DNA of 64,000 bases. It comes from Malania oleifera. Taxonomy: Eukaryota; Streptophyta; Magnoliopsida; Santalales; Ximeniaceae. Below, piece by piece: positions 47,286 to 57,769 of this stretch. The position numbers were made by a program, and so were the translations under genes. Location of the stretch: assembly GCF_029873635.1 (NCBI RefSeq), contig NC_080423.1, forward strand, positions 103,726,991-103,790,990. The letters run 5' to 3'. The notes below the pieces were generated by a model. It searched no databases and was not told the DNA's origin. It saw nothing but the letters and a program-made list of their open reading frames with translations. The stretch's first letter is position 1; the number at the start of each line of letters is the position of its first letter.

Positions 47286-48576
47286 AACCTTGTTAGCCTT
47301 GGGGGCTACATAATCATTTTTATATGTTTTGATGATATTAACCTATATGTTGTTCCTAGTGTCTCCTATCTTTGCAAATCATGTTGAGTATAGGTTCAAG
47401 TAACGAATATATAAAGTACTAGATCAAAGGCAAAGATCAGACCGAGTTGATGTCAAATAGGAAAGATCAAAAGGATTCTCACTTGGAAGAACCCAAGTAC
47501 AACCATAGGAAGCTTAAATGTAATCTTATATGTATTTGGGGAGTGTTTGAGGTAGTCTATTTTGTAACTCTTGTTAGTTTTGTTTCATGCCTGATTTTTT
47601 AGCAAGAGTTCAGTAAAATTGCATATGCATACTAGGACTCATGAATTTATAAGATTTCACTTAAGTCACAAACTCAACTTTCATAATTTCAAAGTTAAAT
47701 TAAAGAGTTTGTCAAAAAAAAAAATCATAAACTCAAATATGTTCTTCAAAGGGATAAGTTTTAATCATCTTGGTATTTTGAATATTCACATACTTTGTCT
47801 CGATTGTGTCAAAATATGTTTTATGTCCCAAAGCATCAAGAGAGTCATACATATTTTTATAAAGGACATACAAGTATATAAGATATCAAAATGGCTTTTC
47901 AAATGTGTTTTTATTAACAAGATATCTTATATTCAAAGAGAAACTCACTTGGACAAGTTTTAATCTTCATTAGACTTAATATATTACATATACTTTTGTC
48001 CAAGAATGTTTTAAATCATTAAAAGACTTTTTGACAAGGAAAAACAGAGCAATCGTCGACTAACATAGAACAACCTTGAGTCCTGATCACTCTTCAGTAT
48101 TTGGGGTATAACTTTTGCTAGAAAATTCCAAAAAGGACGATCTTGGTTTCCTTGGAAAACTAAGAAAAAATCCCAAAACTTTCATGTTGATGACTTTTTC
48201 TAATTCAAGACACTTGTCGACCACTAAGGGCCACTAGTAGACAAGTCACAGACAGTGACTAGTCAACGAGAGCAGGGGACTCGTCGACGAGTGGTCTCGT
48301 GCCCAGCGCCATAATGGTTAGAAAATGGCTAGTTAGAAAATGGCTAGTTCTTCACCAAATCACATGGAATTTGCTCCCAACGGCTGGTTAACTGACATAT
48401 TGGCTCTTTGGCCATAAATACAACCTATTAGACTTGTTTAGACATGGTTTTGAGCATTGTTGATCATATTTGTGAAAAAAATGTCATTTTATCCAAAACC
48501 TAAGCACTTTACACTTTACATTTTAGTCATTCATCACAAGTGTTCAATCTTCTTTTGCTTATTCATTATGTTTGAT

Positions 48577-48813
48577 TCATTCCTTGAGAGAATAGAGTGA
48601 GGATTTGATTGCACTCAATATTTGCTCATTTAAGGAGCATTGATTTGTAAGGTTCTTTGTGAACCATTGTTGGTGAAGGTTTTTTGTGAACAGTTGTTGG
48701 TCAAGGTTCTTTGTGAACCGAAGGCTCTTTGTGAGCAGGTAGAGATTTGTTCCCGAGTATAAGATTTCATACCCAAGTTGTAAGGCTTGCTCTGCCGGTG
48801 AAGGAGTATTCAT
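48577..48813 (-). other. Spurious ORF over the LTR minisatellite
   Basis: The repeated FTKNLHQQ in this minus frame is produced by the 27-bp DNA repeat inside the solo LTR. Not a gene. Confidence 0.8.
48649..48740. repeat. Minisatellite in the SIRE solo LTR
   Basis: AAGGTTCTTTGTGAACC recurs four times, first with a 27-bp and then an 18-bp period. Confidence 0.85.
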
Positions 48814-49078
48814 AGTGGATTGTGGAATCCTTGACTTGGTGCTAAGGCATGGACTTAAGTTTGGTGTTGAACCACGTAAAAATACCAGTATTGATCTTTC
48901 TCTACCATTTTCTTTATTTTACTTGTCTTGTGCATGATTTACACTTGATTTATTGTGATATAATTGCTTGAATCTTGTCAAGAGTTTTATTTTGTAGAGA
49001 AAATCAAAATATACGATAAGAGTTCATTCACCCCCCTTTGACTCTATATATTCCCGAATGGGACGATTTAACAAACCT

Positions 49079-49808
49079 AATAACCATTGAAGACCTCGCG
49101 GTTCAATAGTCAAGAAGTTGATGAGACCCTTGTGAAAAAAGACTTCACATGATCATCAAGAAGAAGGTGACACCAGTTCTTAGTAAAGTAGAAGGGGCTT
49201 GGAGAAGAAAAAATTAGTTGGATGTTGATCAATGGAAGACACAAAGCTACTCATGAACAAAGTTGAAAAGTGTTAAATATTAAAATTTACGAGCATGTTA
49301 ATCGCATAAGTGAGAGAAAATGTCATGAGTGAAATTTGACTAACGTCTTATTCTTCCACTTATTTTGTATTCAATGCTTGTGAATTTGTTCTTGTGGTGA
49401 ACTTATGACTTGCTTTCAATTCATTATTTGAGTTGTGTGCTACAATTAATGTTGTAAGACCCTTCACATGATGCCCGTGAGAATTTGCATATTAATATAT
49501 ATCATTTAATCATGTGCAGGTCATTTCATAATTTGAATATTTTTAAATTTCAAAAATTTAACTAAAGCCTTTTTGTCATTTAATAGTTTTATGTGATTAT
49601 CTTTTATTGTGAATCCAAATATCGATCTTTCAAAATGAAATAGGGAGCGTTAAAGAACTTTTTGAAAATAAGTATGATTCCTAAGAATATAAATTTTTAT
49701 CATGAAATGTGAATTAAATGTAAGAATACCTGTGAATCAAGGAAAATTCTAAAAAAATATTGGTTGGATTAGCAAACAAAATAACAATATAAAATCAACA
49801 TAAAAGAT
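49079..49808. other. Gap, no gene seen
   Basis: AT-rich; possibly the continuation of the gypsy remnant right of the solo SIRE LTR, but no domain is recognisable. Confidence 0.4.
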
Positions 49809-49828
49809 TAAGCAGCATATATATATAT

Positions 49829-50010
49829 TGATAATTCGGGGATTTCAGCCACTATCGTGCCACTTTAGACAATATAGTATAGTACCAAATTCAGGGGTGA
49901 AAGTCGTCTATCTTTTGACGCATCCCTGGTAATTCATCGTAATAAACTCTCAAGGGAGAATCGAACCCGTGACCTTAGAGTCATCAAAGTTACAGGTCAT
50001 CTTTACCACT
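49829..50010 (-). mobile_element. tRNA-derived SINE, minus strand, long target duplication
   Basis: On the minus strand an A-box-like CTTAAGTGGTAAAGATGACC is followed by a B-box-like CACGGGTTCGATTCTCCC (plus 49949-49966). TAAGCAGCATATATATATAT flanks it on both sides (from 49809 and from 50011). 182 bp. Confidence 0.8.
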
Positions 50011-50016
50011 TAAGCA

Positions 50017-50020
<4 letters not shown>

Positions 50021-50091
<71 letters not shown>

Positions 50092-50092
50092 C
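50021..50092. repeat. (TA)n and (TTA)n microsatellite
   Basis: A pure TA run followed by a pure TTA run, grown out of the SINE target duplication. Confidence 0.95.
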
Positions 50093-50644
50093 AATTAACT
50101 TGGACTACTAACCCGTGAACCTTAAAATATTGCAGGAGTGTTCAATTAATAATCCAAACTTTCTTAATTTGAGCTAAGGTGACTCTTATGAAGATCGAGG
50201 AGGCAACCAGAAGGCAAAGATGCAGTGGGGGATTCCAAGAAAGACAAGACAAGGAGATGAACATTTTAAATACGTCTATCGCCCACTTGAATGCCATGGA
50301 TAGAATTACTATTTAAAGATTTCAAAAGCATCAATTAATATTTATTTTTAATGCAAAATGCATGGTTTAATATATAGTTTATGCTTTAGTAGGTGCTGGT
50401 TGGCTACTTAATCAATTAATTAATTAGTAGGAATTGGATAAATTAGATGTCTTTTCATTATCTAATTACTGTTTAATAATTTAAATTAAAAAATTAAAAT
50501 CTGTGGTATGACAGGCAATGGATTCACGCATACACAAGCTTATATCGGTATTAATTAATTAATTAGCCGGACCAACCATCATTTCAATTCGATCCGGTTG
50601 AAATATTTTTTAATAAGAAAAATAATAAGTTGATTAATTTTTGT

Positions 50645-50890
50645 AGAGTTTTTTTTCTGAATTTAATATTATTTTAATAAAAATTATATAAAAATAGTTC
50701 GAATTAAACTTTATTTCCTAAATTGATGTCTAAAAAAACACTGGTCCATCCAACGTTTTTTGTTTAAAAAATACTGGATGAACTAGCGTTTTTTAATCTG
50801 AGGGAGAACCATACAAGTGACACGTGGCAATAAAAAATGCTGCACCAAGTAGCATTTTTAGTTAAAAAACGTTGGATGAGCCAACATTTT
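50645..50890 (+). repeat. Dispersed repeat, copy 1 of an inverted pair
   Basis: It shares ATTATTTTAATAAAAATTAT, then AAATTGATG, then CATCCAACGTTTTTT-like blocks with the reverse complement of 57770-58012. The right part is rich in AACGTTGGATGA-like inverted symmetry. Confidence 0.55.
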
Positions 50891-50899
50891 TTACTGCGT

Positions 50900-51298
50900 T
50901 AAATTTCATCTTCTTCCTTACTCTCTGTCTATGTTCGAAGAGGGAAGCTAAGAGTCGCGAGGGTGGGCAACACAAAGTTAACAAAGGTCGGTGGTGGGAT
51001 TTTGTAGGTGACCGTTGTACTAGCGAACATTCGGTGAGCATTGTATAAGGAACGAGAATGAGGTATGTTCTTCTATATTTAATATTGTTGAAAACCCTAA
51101 CTTCTTGTAATTTAAAATTTGAATTGACATTCTGGAAAAAGTTTAATTAGTTTGAAGTAGAAATTGGTATTTTGTATCTTGAATTTGTTTGTATTGAAGT
51201 CAATTTGGTAATTTGAAGTATCATTGTGGAACTCTCAAATTGAGGTTAGGGTTTTTTTCGTGTTTGAATTTTTTATGTATAAATCATGAATGCATATT
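50900..51298. other. Gap left of the small LTR element
   Basis: No gene recognised. The frame at 51235-51621 on the minus strand falls mostly in the LTR and is not credible. Confidence 0.4.
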
Positions 51299-51732
51299 TG
51301 ATATACCTCAAATATATCACCTACCATAAGTTCAAAAGAGACTAGAGTCCAACATTGATGAGAGTAATTACCACGCAAGTCAACTACTCGGTTAGAGCAA
51401 TTGACGCCAGCGTCATGATGACCAGAGTAATCTACGTCAACGTTGTAATAACCAGAGCGATTCACGCTCGCACCATAATTCGTCAATAAATGACATATCA
51501 CCCTTGGGTCAAACTTCATCTCTATAAATGGGGATTCAAAGAAGAGGTTAAAGTATCTCATTCTAAACTCTATTTTATTGTTGTATAAAAAACCTCTTAA
51601 ATCCATCCCTAACTTAGGCATCGGAGAGATCCCCCCGAGTACACCCCGGGTCCTCCAAGCCTTACTTATTTATCTCTTTTCAGGTGGTCGTGATCAGGGA
51701 TCGTGAAAGTCTATCAATTTTTTGCTGCAACA
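51299..51732 (+). repeat. 5' LTR of the small Tat-like element
   Basis: TGATATACCTC...GCTGCAACA, with CTATAAATG at about 51511 as a TATA box. Confidence 0.88.
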
Positions 51733-51854
51733 GTTGGCGTCATCTGTGGGAACTTCTTGAGAGGTTTTCTCTTTTAATCCTTGATCATGACTACATCAAA
51801 TAATTGAAGGTCGATGCATTAACTTGATTGAGATCGTCCGAAATGTCACCGTAT

Positions 51855-52232
51855 GACACCTAAATGTACCCGACGCCGTCCGATCCATCGTCGATCAGGA
51901 CCCTACCTAATGCAAACTCTTCATTCACGGCCTTGGATGGGACACTACCATCAAGAACCTTTACAATCTCTTATCCACCTATGGTGACCTCGAAGAAGTC
52001 GTCGCGATCCTTGGCAAGGTCACCGGGAAAAGTAAAGGGTACGGGTTTATTACGTTCAAGCACATCAATGGCACTTTGCTTGCGTTGAAGAAGCCAAGTA
52101 AGAAAATTTACGGACGAATAACTAGGACCCAACTTGCGATATTGGGAAATTCCAGATCTAATGTGAATCCGACTACAGTTGATGTTTCTATGCGCAAGAT
52201 TTATGTAGCCAACGTGCCTATTCTCAAGGTAT
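51855..52232 (+). pseudogene. Captured fragment of a UBA2-like RRM RNA-binding protein gene
   Basis: Translation gives [20 protein letters not shown] (an RNP2-type start), then [13 protein letters not shown] (RNP1), then [17 protein letters not shown], then [10 protein letters not shown], the start of a second RRM. This order and spacing match plant UBP1-associated protein 2 (UBA2a/b/c), nuclear two-RRM proteins that bind U-rich mRNA. The upstream stretch from about 51855 also fits the family linker before RRM1. Only the first RRM and the edge of the second are present, ending near 52229, where the usual protein continues for about 250 more residues. It lies between the PBS and the purine tract of the LTR element, so it travels as passenger DNA. 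Not expected to make a functional protein. Confidence 0.8.
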
Positions 52233-52249
52233 GATTTTTTCTCTATCAT

Positions 52250-53110
52250 ACGATAATAATTCTAAAAAAAAAAAAATAGATGCCACAGTTTCAACGCTTG
52301 AAGAGCTTTGCCTTAATAGCTAATAATAATTAATAGAATGTTCAAGTTATTTAATTAATTGAACAATGTCCTATGCACCAAATGCATAGTGGGCTCATGA
52401 CAGCTGCACTACCACTCAAATAAATAAAGCCAAGCTTTGAAATTTTAATGGGTTAGCCAAATGCACCTTGGGGTCGGCAATAATGACTCTTGCACATTCA
52501 TGTGCGCTGAATAGTGCTCTGAATAGTGAATTTGGAATTGCAATTAGAAATTTGAGTTGAAATTGCAACGCACATTGAAATTACACAATTGTAGCAACTA
52601 CAATCGGCAAAACCCCAAATAGCAAAACCGAGCACCTGGAGCCCAATCAGCTGAACAATCCACACCATAATCAAAACAAACAGTAACAAAATCACCGTCG
52701 TCAATGGTAGACATATCACAGATCTCAATCTCAAACTTCAATCCGCCACTGCACTCATAATCCCATGTCCAAAAAATCCAACATCGAACTCACGGATGAA
52801 CTGAGATACAATCGAATAATCTGAGTTTATAGACCCTACAGATGACACAAACGACACGAAAATAGTCTGCGAAATCTATAACATTGCACGCTTACCTGCA
52901 GTTCCCTTTTCCGCAAATGATCGAACACTTGGTGCATACACGTCCAAACCCTTTGAAACAAATCCATCCCGAACTGATTTTGGATCCTAACTAATATTGA
53001 AAATATCAGAACTCACATCTTTAACCCCAATGAAATCAAAACTGCAAGAACCTGTTAAATTGAACAATCATCCCGACATCATAAATTACCAAAATGTTAC
53101 TGAAGATATA
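52250..53110. other. Rest of the interior of the small LTR element
   Basis: No recognised domain. 52500-53050 has more balanced composition than its surroundings and could be a second captured host piece. A 78-codon minus frame at 52498-52734 encodes a hydrophobic stretch, but no family is recognised. Confidence 0.35.
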
Positions 53111-53111
53111 G

Positions 53112-53460
53112 CTCAAAAAATGAGCACAGCTCATTAGGTAAGGAAGAATTGGCCCAACTGACAAGCACTGCTCGTGAGGCCAGAAGACTGCTCAAAAAAT
53201 GAGTACAGCTCATTAGGCAAAAAAGAATTAGTCCAACTGATGAGCAACGCTCGCGACGTCAGAAGAGTGCCCAAAAAATTAGCACAACTCATTAGGCAAA
53301 GAAGAATTAGCCCAATTGATGAGCAATGCTCGTGAGGCTAGAAGACTTCCCAAAAAATGAGCACAGCTCATTAGGCAAAGAAGAATTAGTCCAACTGACG
53401 AGCAATGCTCATGAGGCCCAAAAACCGCCCAAAATATGAGTACGGCTCATTAGGCCAGAA
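53112..53460. repeat. Tandem array, exact 79-bp period, about 4.4 copies
   Basis: YYCAAAAAATGAGYACAGCT or close variants recur at 53112, 53191, 53270, 53349 and 53428, exactly 79 bases apart. It lies just before the purine tract of the small LTR element. Each unit also contains ATGAGCAATGCTCGTGAGG, a short imperfect inverted repeat. Confidence 0.92.
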
Positions 53461-53640
53461 ACAGAAAAAAAAAAAAAAAAAAGAAAAAAAAAGCACGACT
53501 CGTTAAGCTACAAGCAACCCAAAATGCCTCAAGAAAAGCTACCTGCCAAATAAATAAATAAATAACAACAACAACAACTTTCGAACTTTGGAAATAAGTT
53601 TCAAAAATTTGAAACTAAAGGGGGGGGGGGGGGGAGCAAC

Positions 53641-54074
53641 TGATATACTCCAAATATATCACCTACCATAAGTTCAAAGGAGACTAGAGCCCAACATTGA
53701 TGAAGACAGTTACCACCCAAGTCAACTGCTAGGCTAGAGCAATTGACGCTAGTGCCATGATGACCAGAGTAATCTATGCCAACACTGTAATAACCGAAGC
53801 GATTCACGCTCACACCATAATTCGCCAATAAATGGCATATCACCCTTGGGTCAAACACCATCACTATAAATGGGGATTCAGAGAAGAGGCTAAGGTATCT
53901 CATTCTAAACTCTACTTTACTGTTGTATAAAAAACCTCTCAAGCTCATCCCTGACTTAGGCATCAGAGAGATCCCCCAAAGTATACCCCAGGTCCTCCAA
54001 GTCTTGCTTATTTATCTCTTTTCAGGTGGTCTTAATTAGGGATCGTGAAAGTCTCTCAATTTTTGGCTGCAACA
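53641..54074 (+). repeat. 3' LTR of the small Tat-like element
   Basis: 434 bp, TGATATACTCC...GCTGCAACA, preceded by a run of G at 53621-53634. Confidence 0.88.
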
Positions 54075-54079
54075 ATATT

Positions 54080-55015
54080 AAATTTGCTTGTATAAATGAT
54101 CAATACATATTACATTTTTTAATGCATATGAAATTTCTCATTGTTTGTAAATTTTATTATCCATTTGTATGCATATTAAATTAAGTTTTAATTTTGAAGT
54201 AAGGAGGTTTGAATGGAAAGTTTTTATGCGAGTGTTTTTATTAAAATTTTTAATTATTTTAATATTTAATTAGTAATGTGTAAATTGTTAAGGTTAGAGT
54301 TGTATTTAGTCTTATATTAATTTGAATCTACAAATGATGAATGTGGAATTATTATTATTATCAATTTGTGTGATTACTAAAAGTAGCTTAAATTTTGAAG
54401 TCATATGGTTTGTATTGAAATTTTTTTATTGTTAGGATTTTTATTTAATTTCATAATTATATGAATGTGTAATGAATTAGTTGTAATTTTTTTTGTTAGG
54501 GTTTTATTCATCTTATGTTATTTGGACAAAATAAAAAAAATGAAATAAAGAAATAGAAATTTACATATTTATGAGTTGAAGTAAAAGTAATTCGAAAATA
54601 TTCTTTATATTACATTTTATTTTATTTTTTTGAAGCAGAAAAAGAAAGTATGATGTTTATTTATATATTAAATATAAAAAAAATGTTAATTTGCTATTTA
54701 GATTTATTGCATGACTGAATCTATTTGATATAGTAGACTTAATTTTAAAAAATAAATTTATTTTAATAAAACCATTAATTTTACTATTTTAATTATTCTA
54801 AAATTATTTAAATTCTAACCAACATATTAATTTTCAAAATATTGTTTTCGTAGACATCATCATGAAATTTATTAAAATATATCTAATTAGATAAAATTAT
54901 TGACAAAATGGAGAATGTTGTTTTAGTCAAATTTTTAAATTTTCATCATATTGCTTGCAATAAATTTTTTATGTGAAAATGTCTTTTACATTTTTTACTA
55001 TAAATATTTTTTAAA
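54080..55015. other. AT-rich gap, no gene seen
   Basis: Very AT-rich with no credible frame or repeat ends. Confidence 0.55.
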
Positions 55016-55019
55016 AATA

Positions 55020-55330
55020 ATATATTTATGTTCTTTCCAATTTGAATGTTATATGTACTAAAGATGCAACCCCTTATCGAGCTCCACCTATCACCAAAAC
55101 TCTTCCTAGCTAACCAAAACATTGCCTGATAAATTCCAACTAACATGATGACACACTTTCTCAAAATCCAACTTAAAAGAGAACATTGTAATCCTTCCTA
55201 TGCACATCCTAGACCACCTCATTAGCCACGAAAATAGAAGCAAACATTTTTTACCACCCATAAAAAAGCAATTGTTTAGAATGGGAAAAGTAGTAACAAA
55301 GCATTCTTTTTCACACCAAAGAGAAACCAC
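55020..55330 (-). pseudogene. L1-type LINE reverse transcriptase fragment
   Basis: The minus-strand reading FKLDFEKVCHHVSWN matches the plant L1 RT motif FKLDFEKAYDHVSW, preceded by a degenerate ANEVVDE-like area (FSWLMRWSRMCIGRI). After a frame change the reading continues as SFGDRWSSIRGCIFS (family: GFGxKWRxWIRGCLSS). Only the N-terminal third of RT is present. Both ends are lost and at least one frameshift is present, so it is a 5'- and 3'-truncated dead copy. Confidence 0.7.
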
Positions 55331-55339
55331 TTATTAAGG

Positions 55340-56900
55340 GTGAAAATTTTGGCATTTCTGATTATTATAGTGATAAAAATGACTGGGATATATATCATTG
55401 TATAAGTATTAGCAGCTTAAAAATTTTCATTGAGTAAAACATTTTTACAGCATGAAGTCAAAAAATGTACTGTCATTATGAACCTTTGTACGATTCATTG
55501 TATATATATGTCATAGCAGATTCAATATTTGCATTCACTATAATATTTTGGAGCATGAAGTCACAAAATGCACTGCCATGGTGGACCTTTATACAATATA
55601 TCCAAGTCAAAAGAAAAGTGCTAATAGTTTGCTCTAACTTAGTTAAAAGATTGAGTAAGAGTTTAGCTTTTACTCCATTCAATTGGTGGAAAAAGAATAA
55701 ATTTTTTCTTCCGCATTATAAAAACATTCCTACCATATTGCACTCCAATTAGTAGTTAACAATCATTTACGCTCAAGTTAGAATGGGGCTCAACCTTCGA
55801 CTTTTGCTTCTTGACAACCCCCTTCGACACTAACTGGAGCTACGACTCGGACCAATAGCTAAACAAAATAACTACTTCGATTAGACAAATTACTTGAGCT
55901 AAAAAAAATACTCATTCTTTTCTAATCTTACATGATATCAATTTAATATGAGGAAAGTATATTCTAAACACTATGCAATCAAACTATATTTCTATATCTC
56001 TATTTCTCTTGTGGTACCATTTGTTTCATCTTCATATTCCTTTTGAGCAAGTGCTAGCTCGGATAATGCCCAAAAATGTAAAGTGAGTTCCTCGATTATT
56101 GAAGCCTTGACACTTGAAACAACGAGCTCTTTTTGATCTTAGATCATGGACTAAAATCATGTTCAATAGACAATGATTACCTTTATCCAAATCTTGATTT
56201 TAACATTTCCGTATAAAATTAATAGTAGTGGTATTAGTTGTACCACATTCCTCATCACACATAGAGTTAAATAAATTCTTGTAGCAAACATAAAATGACA
56301 ACTTTTGCAAAATACTGACGATCTCTATTATTAAACCCCTACTTTCACGTAGGCTTACTAAAGCCTCTCTATGTAAGTGATGAATATAGAGATGCAAGTA
56401 GAGGAAATTAGAAAAGGAGAACCTATCTTAATTATATTGGCATTAACTAATGAGGACCTTAAGGACCCACCGCCACCTTTAAATGTCCCAAAAAACATAA
56501 GCTTGTGATCATCACATGTCTGGTGGGACCACTAAGCTCATTAATCTCTTTCAGTTGGCTACTCATTGACATCTTGCAGGAAGAGCAAAATTAATCCAAG
56601 AACTAGTTCACCAGCACTACTTGGTCAATGAAGTGTTTATATTTAGTAGATTTATAGAAAACATCTAGCATGGAAAAATGTCAAACCCAATTTTAGTTCC
56701 ATTTCCATCCTCTAAAATCAATTACATAAGAACAAATTACTTAAGATATCATAAGATAATGAACAAGAGTTCTAGTAATTAATGACAAACTACATGAACT
56801 GATTTATGAGATTTTTTAAGTTTGTTTGTGCCTTACTAAATTCACTAAAAAATAAAAAATGAATATTATTTTCAACTACTAAACATCCTTAAAAAGTTCT
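55340..56900. other. Gap with a short direct repeat
   Basis: GCATGAAGTCAMAAAATGYACTG occurs at 55451 and again at 55553 with about 40 bp of related sequence, a diverged duplication with 102-103 bp spacing. No gene recognised. Confidence 0.45.
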
Positions 56901-56905
56901 AGATA

Positions 56906-57199
56906 TTATGGCAACATGAAATATTTACGGGAGTACTGAAAGTTATAACATATAGTTAAGAGAAGAAGGACCAAACCCAATAAACATGCACTTGCGAATA
57001 CCACCCGTTTGGCGGGATCCACAAATCTGACTCCCTTCTTGGCTAATTCATACCTAATCATAACAACATGCAACTCAGTAGGGGCCAACCTAACAATCAC
57101 TCCCGAATTAGTAAATAAAAAGTTGTTCTCTATTGAATCAGAATAAATAAATCTTGCATACATATATATATATATGGTAGAAAAGTCACCGTAAAACAT
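56906..57199 (-). other. Uncharacterised 97-codon reading frame with one hydrophobic segment
   Basis: The second half (RLAPTELHVVMIRYELAKKG, then DPAKRVVFASACLLGLVLLL) has protein-like composition and ends in a hydrophobic segment of about 20 residues, followed by a short polar tail. The first third is low-complexity over a TA run. No family is recognised. It may be an exon relic or chance. Confidence 0.25.
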
Positions 57200-57769
57200 C
57201 TATCAACAATTCAAAATATACAAACTACTTCTATACTTACAAAGTTTTATAGTAACCTATGATCGTAATTTACATGACTTATGATTAAACTGAATTACTA
57301 ATGAAAGTTCATTATTGAAGCTTAAATTAATTATGTAGGGTCACTTTTCTCATGGTCCTAATAAGATCATACCTCCTGATTTTGAATAAATTTTTTAAAA
57401 AAAAAACATTATTTCAATAAAATACTAAAATATTATTAACAAAAATGAGCAATCACAAGGGATGGAGGACAATAAGTCCTCCTAAAGAACTGAAAATCAA
57501 AAACCTAAAGACAAAGAAAGAGAGATACGCGAAAGACTGCCAAAAAAGTAAAGTCCTCCTATCTCGAAGCACATCAATCAGCTTATTCATATACTTTGTA
57601 TTATGTGCAACCAAAATAATGAAATAAATATTCAAAATGCTCATCATTGTCTTATCACTTTGGTGTGTAGCCATGAGAAGCAAATTGAAATACTGAGCAT
57701 TATTACCCTAAATTGATTTTTATTTTTACTCTTTTCTAATATTTGTATGAGGCATGCAAAAAACACAGG
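57200..57769. other. Gap, no gene seen
   Basis: The opposed frames at 57445-57683 shadow each other and have no domain. Confidence 0.5.

Larger units (their letters stand above)
47291..49073 (+). mobile_element. Solo SIRE-type LTR (1.8 kb), perfect target duplication
   Basis: It runs TGTTAGCCTTGGGGGC...GACGATTTAACA and is flanked by AACCT on both sides (47286-47290 and 49074-49078). TTTTGATGATATTAACCTAT near the start and CATTCACCCCCCTTTGAC near the end are typical of SIRE LTRs. It sits in the gypsy remnant. It contains GTCGAC-type motifs at 48053-48298 upstream of a TATA-like CATAAATAC (48412), and a short minisatellite at 48649-48740. Confidence 0.85.
51299..54074 (+). mobile_element. Small non-autonomous Tat-like LTR element carrying a host gene fragment
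   Basis: Two 434-bp LTRs (51299-51732, 53641-54074) and the perfect flank ATATT (51294-51298 and 54075-54079) define a complete insertion. The PBS TTGGCGTCATCTGTGGGAAC (51735) resembles TTGGCGCCGTCTGTGGGAAC, known from plant Tat-like and some non-autonomous elements. A G-rich purine tract (AAAGGGG...) precedes the 3' LTR. The interior (1.9 kb) has no gag or pol but holds a UBA2-like RRM gene piece and a 79-bp tandem array next to the purine tract, a place where Tat elements often carry tandem repeats. The LTRs differ at roughly 11% by eye, so it is several million years old and not recently mobile. Confidence 0.88.

Noticed and set aside
51855-52232. Functional RRM host gene
   Set aside because: It is truncated within the second RRM, lies between the LTRs of a mobile element, and lacks the rest of the usual protein.
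53112-53460. CRISPR-like or spacer-bearing array
   Set aside because: The 79-bp units are contiguous with no unique spacers, and the context is a plant LTR element.
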